Shown here: positions 37,500-46,259 of the stretch, piece after piece | How positions within the stretch are numbered: the first letter of the stretch is position 1 | Layout of the letters: each line of letters starts with the position of its first letter | From: JAGVPT01 sp963772165 | GTDB taxonomy: Bacteria > Bacteroidota > Ignavibacteria > UBA10030 > UBA8401 | Direction of reading: 5' to 3' | Assembly: GCA_963772165.1 (NCBI GenBank) | Contig: CAVYWA010000016.1 | Location: forward strand, 62,001 to 126,000 | Length of the DNA: 64,000 nt | Position numbers and translations under genes: made by a program | The notes under the pieces: model-generated | What the model saw: the letters and a program-made list of their open reading frames with translations, nothing else | Databases searched by the model: none | What the model was told of the DNA's origin: nothing

Positions 37500-37584
37500 C
37501 GAAGGACACGAAGAAATACGAAAGATGAGAGGGATGAAGTACGTAAGTCAATATTTAATAAATGGGTTTTCTTCGTGTCCTTCG
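37500..37584. repeat. Long hairpin repeat in intergenic DNA
   Basis: CGAAGGACACGAAGAAA (37500-37516) and TTTCTTCGTGTCCTTCG (37568-37584) form a perfect 17-bp inverted repeat. It lies between the convergent toastrack-like and CHAT genes. It belongs to the same size class as the hairpin at 23648-23735. Confidence 0.7.
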
Positions 37585-37601
37585 TGAACTTGGTGGACAA
37601 C

Positions 37602-40377
37602 TCATTTCCCGTACTTGAAAAATTGCGACCACTGATAGGGTGCATTGAAATTTGAGGACTTGCTCATGGCAACGAGGGCTGAACGGTATGCATCGTTCAC
37701 GTTGGCTCCTTTGGAAAGCGCAGAATAAAATTTCTCACTGAAGAATTTGTTCGCTTTCGCTTCGGATGGTCCCATGGTGAGAATAACGTTGGATGTGCCG
37801 TTCATCATCAGCAGTGCGGCATGAATGGGCTTCAACCCGCTTTCGGCGGATTGCCGGTCGGAAAGGTAGACGACCGGGAACGGATGAAGGCGCAGGAAAT
37901 CCGCAACCGGAATATCGGCATCCGGGTCGGTGATGCTTCCGCTGGAGAGGACGAACGTCGACCGGCCGGGGAAAATCGTATCGGTGGCAAAGTCGGTCGA
38001 GATCTGCAGCACATCTCCGAATGAATCGAACAATTGCTTCTCGTTCGCATTCTGCGATACGTATACCGTCGCGTCCCGGAAAAAGCTTCGGATGTCGCGC
38101 AGCTCAAAATCGAGCGGCCAATCGTTTCCTCGGGGATTTCCAACCGCGATGACGGTGTTGGTGAAACGGGGGGGAAGCTGGAGGCTTTTTACAGCCGCAA
38201 GATAGGGGAGATAAGAGACATCGGCGATTTCGATCATCGGTTTTATCCCCTCATTCGTCGAACGAGTAAACGCATGGAATGGAATTCCTTCCATCTCCCG
38301 CGGGGGAACGATGACAACGCGCTGGACAAAAAGCCGTTCTACCGGGCGTAGAAAGTAATTGTATAACTCCTGCGACAATCGCTCGAGATCGGTCGTTTGG
38401 AAATATCCCGTTCCGATGCTGTGAATGTGTTCATGAAGCATCAGGTCGTACTGGCGGATCTTTTCGAGCACGATATCTTTGTATGCCGGTACTTCCACAA
38501 CGTTCACCGGTATCTGGCGGCCTATCCCGTCGAACGAGATTACGAAGATCACGATGCGGTCGTCGGCAATAAGGTAATCCAGCACGACCGTTCCGTACGA
38601 GAGCGCCGAGCGGAGCTCCGTTTCCTGAAATGTTGGCGTGCGTGCGAGGATTTCCAGCTGCGGATATTTCTGCGAAAGTGCAGAGGCAGCGCTGGTCAAA
38701 TTATTCTTCGCCGATGTGACATCGGCAGCGAGCGACGCAATGCGCTGTGCGTCTCGTTGATTTGCATTAAGCCCCTTCTGGTATGCCAGCTCAGCTTCTT
38801 GAACGCATTCCAACTGCAATTGTCGTTGCATCGATTCTGCCGCCTGTTCCGCACTTTTATCCCGATATTCCAAAGGGAATGAGCGCAGTTCAACCGAGAG
38901 GAATTTGGCTTTTCCCTGCTCGTAGATATCCAGCGCTTCTTCCGCCCGCCCCTGCCGCGCAAGCAGGACGACAAGCGGCTCATACCAAAAAGTCTCTTTG
39001 GCAAAAGCCGTACCGTTCGTGATCGGTCCCTCACGAATTCCGATAAACTCTTCATCGTCTCCCCAGTTGTTGAACTCTCCCGCCTGGTTATTGCGCAATT
39101 CGAACGCCCGCCTGTAAAAAGTGAGCGCACCGTCCGTGTTGCCCTCTTCCTCTTTCATCGTACCAAGCTTATAGTTCGCGTACGCCTCCCCCGAAACATT
39201 GCCGGTCCGTGAAAACAGCGTCACCGCTTGTTCGTAATAAGTTCCGGCGGCAATTGACGATTGCTGGTCCGGGTTGACGGCCGTGATTTTTTGTTCGCAA
39301 TCTGCAATCGCGATTAATAAATAGCCGATGGCGATTTTTTTACCTGCGTCCTTTGCGAGCGAATATGCTTCGATAAAACTTTGTTTTGCCAGCTGATACG
39401 CGAAGTTGTGCGCGTACACTTTTCCGAGCGCCGTGTAGAGCCGGATTAAAAGGTCGTTCGTCTGTTCATTCTTTTCACTGCTGGAAAGGTTTTCGAGAAT
39501 GTCGATGCCGGCGTGAAATGATCGAGCCGCCCCGACTCCACTCCCCGAGCGATCCGAGCGCCCTGCCCCTGTCGTAATTGAATTCTCCTTTCACGATGAC
39601 GTTGGGGACCGAGCTCACAATATTCTCTACCGTGGCATACGCTCTGAGAGCATCGTCTTTTTTCCCGAGTTTCGCATCGGTATAGCCGACAAGCGACAAC
39701 GCCCTCACGATGGCGGGGGAATATCTTCGTTTATTAAAGACGGCCAGCGCCGAGGTGAACTGGTCAAAGGCATTTTCGTATTGCCCCGACCAAAGGAATG
39801 CATTCCCGAGGTTCATGCTCGTTTCAGGGTCGGGTTCGTCGTTCGAAGCAAGTTTACTGACGTCGAGGGCGTCGCTCAAAATATTTATTCCCTTTTCAAA
39901 GTCTCCCAGACCGACAGACAAATTTCCAACGGCGTTCATCGCGCGGACTTCCGCTGCGTGGTCGCCGATCTGCCGGTAGTACTTCCAGGCTTCAGTATTA
40001 TTTTCGATTGCGCTGGAAAAAAGTCCGAGGGAAGCTTCAGCTTTTGCCGCGGTGGACCGGTCCTCAGCCAGCCGGTCCCATTGCTGAAGCTGCTGGTCCA
40101 GGGGGATGATTTCGGAAAGAAGCTGTTCGGCGTGAAGATAGTCGTGTTCGTTGATGTCGTCGGCCGCTTTTGTCCGGAGCTCCTGGGATTTTACCGCGGG
40201 GTCTTCGTTGTCCTGTCCGATATCGCAGCCGCCGAGCGACAACCACACAGCGGGGAGAATGAAGGAAGCGATTTGTCGAAGCGAAAAGTTTTTCAACGGT
40301 GCAATTTTTTGTAGGTCAATGTTGTCTCGGTCGGCATCGTGAACAAATGGAGTATCTCCACAGGCACAATATAGCAA
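37602..40377 (-). pseudogene. TPR-CHAT lipoprotein with one frameshift and degenerate CHAT motifs
   Basis: The N-terminal frame (40377-39475) has a lipoprotein-like signal (FILPAVWLSLGGC) and TPR units (AVGNLSVGLGDFEKGINILSDAL, MNLGNAFLWSGQYENAFDQFTSAL). At the GGGG run (39530-39533) one extra base throws it out of frame; the other frame continues as SFHAGIDILENLSSSEKNEQTN and through further TPRs (ANYKLGTMKEEEGNTDGALTFYRRAFEL) into a CHAT fold (VIVPPREMEGIPFHAF ... YQWSQFFKYGK). Joined length about 925 residues. In active CHAT peptidases a His and a Cys (LSAC-type) are catalytic; here the matching place reads VYLSDRQSAES, without Cys, so it looks inactive. Start codon uncertain (TTG at 40377 or 40296). 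Confidence 0.75.
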
Positions 40378-40387
40378 GCGGAGATGA

Positions 40388-40429
40388 AAAAAGAAAAGGC
40401 CGAACCCGACAATGTCGAGTCCGGCCTTT
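40388..40429 (-). terminator. Rho-independent terminator
   Basis: AAAGGCCG near 40395 pairs with CGGCCTTT near 40422; the full stem also includes CCGACA/TGTCG. On the minus strand it is followed by TTTTCTTTTTTC. It ends the outer-membrane protein gene 24 bases after its stop. Confidence 0.8.
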
Positions 40430-40452
40430 CACGTTTCGAAAATGTGGTGTTA

Positions 40453-41541
40453 TTAGATGATAAACATCACGCCGCCGGTAAAGGAATTGTACGTCGAAAA
40501 GTTGTAATCGGCGTTGATATTAATAAAGAGCAGCTTTAAGCTGAGGCCTAGCGTGAGCCGGGATTTGTTATCGCCTTTTAACGGTAGGTCGACATTAATT
40601 TGTTGAGTCCCGCCATCGGGCGTCTGGAGGGTCGATGTGTAGTCAAACGTCATGGTCGAGCTTTCCAACATAAAGCCGGCGTATGGCGTAATATTCACCG
40701 CGCCGGGGCCGAACCGCTTGCTCGCGTTTATACCAAAAGCAGTCGCCTTTGTCTTTAAGATTGATCCGACATCGAGCGTTTGCGTAAAGAAGCTCGCGCA
40801 AATATCCAGCGGCAGCGGGTTCGGAAACCAAACTCCAGGATTATGCTGGATGCCGAAGCCAAAATATTTGAGATCACCGATATCTGAACTGAGCTGTACG
40901 TTTGGCAAATAGCGGAGCGTCAATTGCGTCCCAACAATTGTTCCGATACTCAATTGAGGTGCAGCTAAGGGGACTTCTTTTACATCGCCAAGTAAACCGG
41001 TTGCTCCTGTATTAATAACGGTCGCAGGAATATTATATGTCACGAGCCCGCCGGGAGTGTTTACTTTAATCGCCTGGGCTGGAAAATTAACCTTTACGGT
41101 ATCGGTTTTTGACCCGATGATTGTCGGCCCGCTGAGTCCCACGGTGAACACCGTCTTAGAGATCTGATTCGTAATCGCCGATTGATAAGTAGATGGGAGC
41201 GAGGAGTAGTTGGGGATTCTTGATGCTAACAGTTTACTCTGGTTTGCATCAAAACTAAACTGTCCGCCGACGCCGGCGGGAATGGTCTTGTTTGCGTCGG
41301 AGAATAATGTTCCCATCGCAACGATGCCAACTTCAAAATCGAACCCGTACATCTCTGCACTCGGCGCTTTGTGAAACCATCCTCCGTTGAGATCTGCTCC
41401 GAAGCCCGAAACAATCGGCCCGACGTAACCCTGTACGGCGCTCCCCGCCATTTTCTGCAACGTCGAATCCAACGACCCACTGTACGCCAAAGGCGATACC
41501 ATCAACAAACAACAAAGCGGCAAGAGTAAAAGGCTTTTCAT
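40453..41541 (-). CDS. Outer-membrane beta-barrel protein (DUF6588-like)
   Basis: 362 residues with signal peptide MKSLLLLPLCCLLMVSPLAYSG. The body is beta-rich: VGPIVSGFGADLNGGWFHKAPSAEMYGFDFEVGIVAM near the start, then LRYLPNVQLSSDIGDLKYFGFGIQHNPGVWFP and alternating strands to the end. The opening, with MAGSAVQGYVGPIVSGFGADLNGGW, is the pattern of the DUF6588 outer-membrane family of the FCB group. Function unknown. It lies upstream of the TPR-CHAT gene but a terminator separates them. Confidence 0.7.
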   Translation of the reverse strand: MKSLLLLPLCCLLMVSPLAYSGSLDSTLQKMAGSAVQGYVGPIVSGFGADLNGGWFHKAPSAEMYGFDFEVGIVAMGTLFSDANKTIPAGVGGQFSFDANQSKLLASRIPNYSSLPSTYQSAITNQISKTVFTVGLSGPTIIGSKTDTVKVNFPAQAIKVNTPGGLVTYNIPATVINTGATGLLGDVKEVPLAAPQLSIGTIVGTQLTLRYLPNVQLSSDIGDLKYFGFGIQHNPGVWFPNPLPLDICASFFTQTLDVGSILKTKATAFGINASKRFGPGAVNITPYAGFMLESSTMTFDYTSTLQTPDGGTQQINVDLPLKGDNKSRLTLGLSLKLLFININADYNFSTYNSFTGGVMFII

Positions 41542-41887
41542 TTTTTGACTCCTAGTTGTTAATATGTGTTATTGATCGACGAATAAAAAAGGGAAAGGAA
41601 GAAAGAATCCCGAAAACATCAGGCAATGAATGGTTCCGAAATAATTCTTGACAAATATACGTTAAAATTGTTGAAAGGCAAGCTTTTTTTGAAGAGTGAC
41701 GCCATAATTGTTGCTGGATGTCACGTTTTCATTTACTTAATCACCATCAGTGCAGACACATTCCCCCATCATCCAAAAGTAGTTATTTTTGAGGTAAGAC
41801 TCTCGGCGTTTCGGCACAGTTGCAATTCTCAACACTTTTTTATACTATTGCAAGGGTTCCTACTATAGTACAAACGACGAGGATGTG
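41542..41887. other. Divergent intergenic region
   Basis: About 345 bases between the outer-membrane protein gene (minus) and the MerR gene (plus). A TTTTTTATACTATTG stretch at about 41840-41855 could be part of the merR promoter, but no clean pair of boxes is seen. No gene. Confidence 0.35.
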
Positions 41888-42304
41888 ATGAAATCCACTG
41901 GAATAAAAAAATTGTATTATTCCATCAGCGAGGTCAGCAAGATAACCGACCTTGAACAATACGTGTTGCGGTACTGGGAATCGGAATTCGAACAGCTCAA
42001 GCCCGCCAAAAACAGGGCGGGCAACAGAATCTATACAAATAAGGACATCAAGCTCATCCTCTACATCCGCCAACTTCTACGGGAAGAGCGGTACACCATT
42101 GAAGGTGCAAAACAAGTTCTGAAATCATGGACGCCGGAAGTTGAAAGCGGCGAGCAGCTGCAGTTGCTGCCGGCTGACGCCCAGCCGAGCCACACACCGG
42201 CTGAAGAGACAGGTGTCGTCTCCGGTGGGTCCGACCAGAAATTGCGGGAAGATTTGATGGAAGTGAGAACATTCCTTGAAGAGCTGCTGGTGAAATTAAG
42301 TTGA
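41888..42304 (+). CDS. MerR-family DNA-binding regulator
   Basis: 138 residues from the ATG at 41888 (GAGG upstream; a GTG three bases earlier is possible). The N-terminal MerR winged helix is KKLYYSISEVSKITDLEQYVLRYWESEFEQLKPAKNRAGNRIYTNKDIKLILYIRQLL. The short C-terminal part has a linker and a helix (LREDLMEVRTFLEELLVKL) but no cysteine-based metal site. This is the common FCB-group stand-alone MerR protein that lacks a sensor domain. Target unknown. A strong terminator follows. Confidence 0.88.
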   Translation: MKSTGIKKLYYSISEVSKITDLEQYVLRYWESEFEQLKPAKNRAGNRIYTNKDIKLILYIRQLLREERYTIEGAKQVLKSWTPEVESGEQLQLLPADAQPSHTPAEETGVVSGGSDQKLREDLMEVRTFLEELLVKLS

Positions 42305-42335
42305 GAAGGGCTGGGTCCTGGGCTTTGCTATAACG

Positions 42336-42366
42336 AAAAAGTCTTTGCCGGGCGGCAAAGACTTTT
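42336..42366. terminator. Bidirectional rho-independent terminator
   Basis: AAAAAGTCTTTGCC (42336-42349) pairs perfectly with GGCAAAGACTTTTT (42353-42366), with T on one side and A on the other. It ends merR on the plus strand and can also end the GIY-YIG transcript from the minus strand. Confidence 0.85.
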
Positions 42367-42383
42367 TTTGTGATGACTCATGT

Positions 42384-42444
42384 GAATTTTGTCGGAACGG
42401 CGGGATTCTCCCGAGGGGATCCCTTCGGGAGAACCCGCGACCCC
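42384..42444 (-). pseudogene. Duplicated tRNA-Pro 3' end, split by a 22-bp palindrome
   Basis: GAATTTTGTCGGAACGGCGGGATTC is repeated in two places, 42384-42408 and 42806-42830, and GAACCCGCGACCCC in 42431-42444 and 42831-42844. In the intact tRNA-Pro these two blocks are contiguous. In this copy they are separated by 22 bases (42409-42430), TCCCGAGGGGATCCC..., which with its flanks forms the palindrome CTCCCGAG...CTTCGGGAG. So a 39-bp copy of the tRNA-Pro 3' end, in the same orientation as the tRNA, was made and later interrupted in its T-loop. It bounds the GIY-YIG gene on the far side from the tRNA. Confidence 0.8.
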
Positions 42445-42464
42445 TTGGGTGTTAACATGTAGAC

Positions 42465-42764
42465 CTAGATAGGCAGATTTGCTGTTGATTGTTCTTGAAA
42501 ATTGTTCGATTCGAGTTCCTTTTTGATTTGTTGGAGCGCGAGCCAGCCGTGAGGCGATTTTAAAAATCGTTCTCTTTTAATCGCTTCTTTATGGGTTGGA
42601 TAGATTTCGCAGTAAACGAGAGTCCAAGGAATTCCCGATGATGAGTAGCGGGAACGTTTGGCATTATGTTCGGCTACTCGTGTCTCTAAATTAGAAGTCT
42701 GTCCGATGTAGAATTTTCGTGTCGATTTGCTCTTGAGAATATAGACCCAGTAGCGCTTGTCCAC
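42465..42764 (-). CDS. Small GIY-YIG nuclease (URI-type)
   Basis: 99 residues. The GIY-YIG core is WVYILKSKSTRKFYIGQTSNLETRVAEHN with the paired motifs VYI and YIG, catalytic Arg in TRVAEHN, and a late acidic residue in AIKRERFLKSPHGWLALQ. This is the compact single-domain class, often called YhbQ/URI-like. It lies 50 bases downstream of tRNA-Pro on the same strand and is closed off by the duplicated tRNA 3' end, so it occupies a tRNA-bounded segment of about 400 bp. That suggests a mobile or homing origin; inference, not shown. Confidence 0.88.
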   Translation of the reverse strand: MDKRYWVYILKSKSTRKFYIGQTSNLETRVAEHNAKRSRYSSSGIPWTLVYCEIYPTHKEAIKRERFLKSPHGWLALQQIKKELESNNFQEQSTANLPI

Positions 42765-42813
42765 GGTAACGCAGAATGTTGTTCAGAAGGTTAAGTGAGG
42801 AGGGAGAATTTTG

Positions 42814-42888
42814 TCGGAACGGCGGGATTCGAACCCGCGACCCCTACCACCCCAAGGTAGTGCGCTAGCCAGGCTGCGCTACGTTCCG
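42814..42888 (-). tRNA. tRNA-Pro (anticodon UGG)
   Basis: 75 nt on the minus strand. Acceptor CGGAACG pairs with CGTTCCG plus discriminator A. The D-arm is GCGC-AGCCTGGCTA-GCGC, the anticodon arm CTACC-TTGGGGT-GGTAG with anticodon TGG, and the T-arm GCGGG-TTCGAAT-CCCGC. CCA is not encoded. The 3' end is duplicated about 400 bases downstream (42384-42444). Confidence 0.96.
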
Positions 42889-42923
42889 CTTTCAACATAC
42901 AACTTGGAATTAATGTACGAATT

Positions 42924-43727
42924 ATGTCCTCGAATGTCAAAATAATGCTTCATCGATCTTTTCGGATGATCTACGGCAACGGAACGGTCTTTATTTTTTT
43001 TCTTCTCTCTTTTCTCCTATTTCTTTCCCCCTGCACTGCCCAAATAGAAAATGCCAATCAATTGGTGTTTGTTGTAACGCCGGATTGGAATTCAAGCGCC
43101 GGCCTCATGTACTTGTTTGATCGAACCGACGAGGGATGGGTGCAGTACAATGTCCCGTGGAAAGTGGTCCTCGCCGATTCCGGCCTTGCATGGGGAATTG
43201 GCCTTCACACAACTCCTCCGGGAGAACGGAAAAAAGTTGAAGGCGACCACCGTTCCCCAGCGGGCATTTTTGAGTTAGGAGTTTTTTTCGGCTACGACTC
43301 CGTCCCTCCGCCGGGAATTCGGTTTCCGTACCAGCATGCGACCAAAGCGCTTCACTGCGTTGATGATACGGGCTCCGTCTTTTACAATTCACTCATCTCC
43401 GAAAATGAGGTCAAAAGGGATTCTCTCGGAAGGCTTCCGTGGAAATCTTCGGAGGTGATGAAAATGGATTCAGGCTACTACAAATATGGCATCGTCGTGA
43501 AACATAATCCGCACTCGATTCCGGGAAAAGGAAGCTGCATCTTTCTCCACATCATGGGCTCCGACAGTTCGGCGACGTCGGGATGCACAGCCATGGGAGA
43601 AGGGAATCTCCTTTTTCTTATGCAGTGGCTCGCCCCCGATGAGCATCCATTATTCGTGCAGCTTCCGGCATCTGCGTTTCGGGAGTACTTGCTCGAGTGG
43701 AACCTGCCCCTTCTCTTGAAAAATTAG
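42924..43727 (+). CDS. L,D-transpeptidase family protein (YkuD)
   Basis: 267 residues from 42924; ATG codons at 42945 and 42966 are alternatives, all before the hydrophobic segment FIFFLLSFLLFLSPCTAQ. The YkuD catalytic motif is IFLHIMGSDSSATSGCTAMGEGNLLFLMQWL, with His and the SGCTAM cysteine nucleophile. KKVEGDHRSPAGIFELG is the usual mid-domain pattern. Such enzymes form 3-3 peptidoglycan cross-links or attach proteins to peptidoglycan. The gene is divergent from tRNA-Pro and stands alone before penicillin acylase. Confidence 0.88.
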   Translation: MSSNVKIMLHRSFRMIYGNGTVFIFFLLSFLLFLSPCTAQIENANQLVFVVTPDWNSSAGLMYLFDRTDEGWVQYNVPWKVVLADSGLAWGIGLHTTPPGERKKVEGDHRSPAGIFELGVFFGYDSVPPPGIRFPYQHATKALHCVDDTGSVFYNSLISENEVKRDSLGRLPWKSSEVMKMDSGYYKYGIVVKHNPHSIPGKGSCIFLHIMGSDSSATSGCTAMGEGNLLFLMQWLAPDEHPLFVQLPASAFREYLLEWNLPLLLKN

Positions 43728-43830
43728 AGGACGAGCGAAGGAGCATCAAAAATTCAGCTGTGCAGTCCTAACGCTTGAATCCGAAATTCCAATCATCGAT
43801 GCACTGGAATTCTCTTCCGGTAGAATATTT

Positions 43831-46245
43831 ATGAAATCCAAATTAAAAATTGTCGTCGGAATTCTCGGCTCGTTGGTCGTTATCACGCTCGTCACGCTTC
43901 TCATCCTTCGCTACCTTGTGACAAAATCGTTTCCCGTCGTAGACGGCACTATCGTCGTTGCAGGTCTGCAGAATCCGGTGACAGTCCAGCGCGATGAATT
44001 CGGAATTCCCCACATCACCGCAGGAAATGAGCACGACCTTTTTTTTGCCGAAGGCTACGTGCATGCTCAAGACCGTCTCTGGCAAATGGATGTCGCCCGC
44101 AGGGCGGGCGAAGGAAGATTATCCGAAATCTTTGGCTTGTCGACGCTGAAGTTTGATAAGCTCTTCAGGACGGTTGGGTTGATGCGGATCGCCGAGAAAC
44201 TCGAAGAGAATCTGCACCCCGAATCCCGACGGATCCTCCAGGCCTACAGTGACGGCGTGAACGCATTCATCACATCGCATCGCGGCAAATATCCGGTTGA
44301 ATTCGATATGCTGAATTACACTCCCGAGGAGTGGAAGCCCGTTCATTCTCTTCTCGTCACTCGTCTGATGGCATGGGAACTGAATATCTCCTGGTATGTC
44401 GACCTGGTGCTTGGAGATTTATACAAGACGTTCGGCGAAGAGAAGGCAAATGAGATTTTTCCGACCTATCCTGAAAACACCCCCGTCATCGTCCCGAAAG
44501 AAGTTCACGCTGATTTATTCCCGGAGGATATGCTCAAGCTGATCGACGTCGACCGGGAGTTCAGGACGTTTTTTGGGACGACCGGGACTCACATCGGAAG
44601 CAATGCATGGGCTGTAGGCCCGCAAAAATCCGTGAGCGGGAGAGCTATGCTGGCCAACGATCCGCATCTCGGTTTCTCCGCGCCGTCGAAGTGGTATGAA
44701 CTTCATCTCCGCGGCGGTGAATACGATGTTGCCGGTGTTTCTCTTCCCGGTACGCCTATGGTCGTGATCGGCCATAATCAGCATATTGCATGGGGGCTGA
44801 CCAATGTGATGGCAGACGACGCCGATTTCTACCTCGAGATGACAAATTCCGCAGGGGAATATCTTTTCAAAAATGTCTGGAGCCCGATGGCGGTAACCCA
44901 GGATACTATCGTTGTCAAAGATTCCTCCGCAGTGATCCTGACGGTTAAATCGACGAATCATGGGCCGATTATCAATGAGGTCAATGAAGTCGGTTCAATG
45001 ACCAAGGACGTTTTAATTTCGATGAGATGGACGGGGCAGGATGTCAGCGATGAACTGTACTCGCTGGTTCTCATCAACAAAGCGAAGAATTGGAGCGAGT
45101 TTAAAAGCGGCGTCAAAGAATTTACTGTTCCGGGGCAAAACTTTGTCTATGCAGACATCGATGGAAATATCGGCTTCCTGGCCGGTGTCCGCCTGCCGAT
45201 CCGGTCGGCTCAAAATCCAACGCTCCCGATGCCGGGCTGGACGGGGGAATATGATTGGAACGGATTTGTTCCCTTCGAACGGCTGCCGTTTCTTTTCAAT
45301 CCCCCGCAGCATTTTATCGCGACTGCTAATAATAAAATGACCGATAATTCATTTCCGTATCATATCTCGAATCTCTGGGAGCCGCCGTCGCGCATTCAAC
45401 GGCTCGACGAGCTCTTACGCAATCAGGAAAAACTTTCCGTTGAAGATTTTGAACGAATACAGGGGGATTACTATTCATATTTTGCGAAGGAGACCACACC
45501 GTATATCCTCCACGCGTATGATTCTACAGCAGTAAAAAATCCCGATCTACAGACCGCACTCAGTTATTTTCGGAACTGGCATTTTCAACTCTCGAAAAAT
45601 GACGTGCCGACGACGCTTTTTCATGTTTTCTTCACGCATCTATTAAAGAACATTTTTCAGAATAAAATGGGCGATGCGTTATACGAGAAATATATTTCCA
45701 TTGCGAACATTCCGTACCGCACCGTCCCTGCTCTGTTGCGAAATCCTTCATCCTGGTGGTTTGATGATCCATCGACGCCGCAGATCGAAACGCGGGACGA
45801 CGTGATCAGAAAAAGCCTGCGGGAAGCAATTCAGGAATTAAAAACTTCGCTTGGCGGAGAGATGAAAACATGGCAATGGGGGATGCTTCACACGATTACC
45901 TTCCGTCATCCGTTCGGCTCACAGCCGCCGCTGGGTTCCGTTTTCAATATTGGTCCGTTTCCGATCGGAGGATCCGGAACGACCCTCAACAACGGCGAGT
46001 ATTATTTGGCCGCTCCGTACCAGGTAACGCTGGGACCTTCGATGCGTCAAATCGTCGATTTCTCGGACCTCAACGGGGCGCTCTCGATTATTCCGACGGG
46101 CGAATCGGGACAACCGATGCATGAGCATTATTCCGACCAAACGCCGTTATGGCTGAGCGGCGAATACCATCAGATGCCGATCGACAGCGCGCGTGTTATG
46201 GCGGCAACAAAACACACGCTCTTTCTTCTTCCTGCCAATCAATAG
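43831..46245 (+). CDS. Penicillin acylase family protein (Ntn hydrolase)
   Basis: 804 residues with an N-terminal membrane anchor (LKIVVGILGSLVVITLVTLLILRYL). The alpha chain includes DEFGIPHITAGNEHDLFFAEGYVHAQDRLWQMD. The self-cleavage site is at HIGSNAW: Ser257 becomes the N-terminal nucleophile of the beta chain (SNAWAVGPQKSVSGRAMLANDPHLGFSAPS). The C-terminal part has GGSGTTLNNGEYYLAAPYQVTLGPSMRQIVDF. The family hydrolyses amides such as N-acyl-homoserine lactones or penicillins; substrate cannot be told. The mature protein is anchored on the outer side of the inner membrane. It is followed by pyk after 14 bases. Confidence 0.92.
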   Translation: MKSKLKIVVGILGSLVVITLVTLLILRYLVTKSFPVVDGTIVVAGLQNPVTVQRDEFGIPHITAGNEHDLFFAEGYVHAQDRLWQMDVARRAGEGRLSEIFGLSTLKFDKLFRTVGLMRIAEKLEENLHPESRRILQAYSDGVNAFITSHRGKYPVEFDMLNYTPEEWKPVHSLLVTRLMAWELNISWYVDLVLGDLYKTFGEEKANEIFPTYPENTPVIVPKEVHADLFPEDMLKLIDVDREFRTFFGTTGTHIGSNAWAVGPQKSVSGRAMLANDPHLGFSAPSKWYELHLRGGEYDVAGVSLPGTPMVVIGHNQHIAWGLTNVMADDADFYLEMTNSAGEYLFKNVWSPMAVTQDTIVVKDSSAVILTVKSTNHGPIINEVNEVGSMTKDVLISMRWTGQDVSDELYSLVLINKAKNWSEFKSGVKEFTVPGQNFVYADIDGNIGFLAGVRLPIRSAQNPTLPMPGWTGEYDWNGFVPFERLPFLFNPPQHFIATANNKMTDNSFPYHISNLWEPPSRIQRLDELLRNQEKLSVEDFERIQGDYYSYFAKETTPYILHAYDSTAVKNPDLQTALSYFRNWHFQLSKNDVPTTLFHVFFTHLLKNIFQNKMGDALYEKYISIANIPYRTVPALLRNPSSWWFDDPSTPQIETRDDVIRKSLREAIQELKTSLGGEMKTWQWGMLHTITFRHPFGSQPPLGSVFNIGPFPIGGSGTTLNNGEYYLAAPYQVTLGPSMRQIVDFSDLNGALSIIPTGESGQPMHEHYSDQTPLWLSGEYHQMPIDSARVMAATKHTLFLLPANQ

Positions 46246-46259
46246 AGGACAATATTCAA

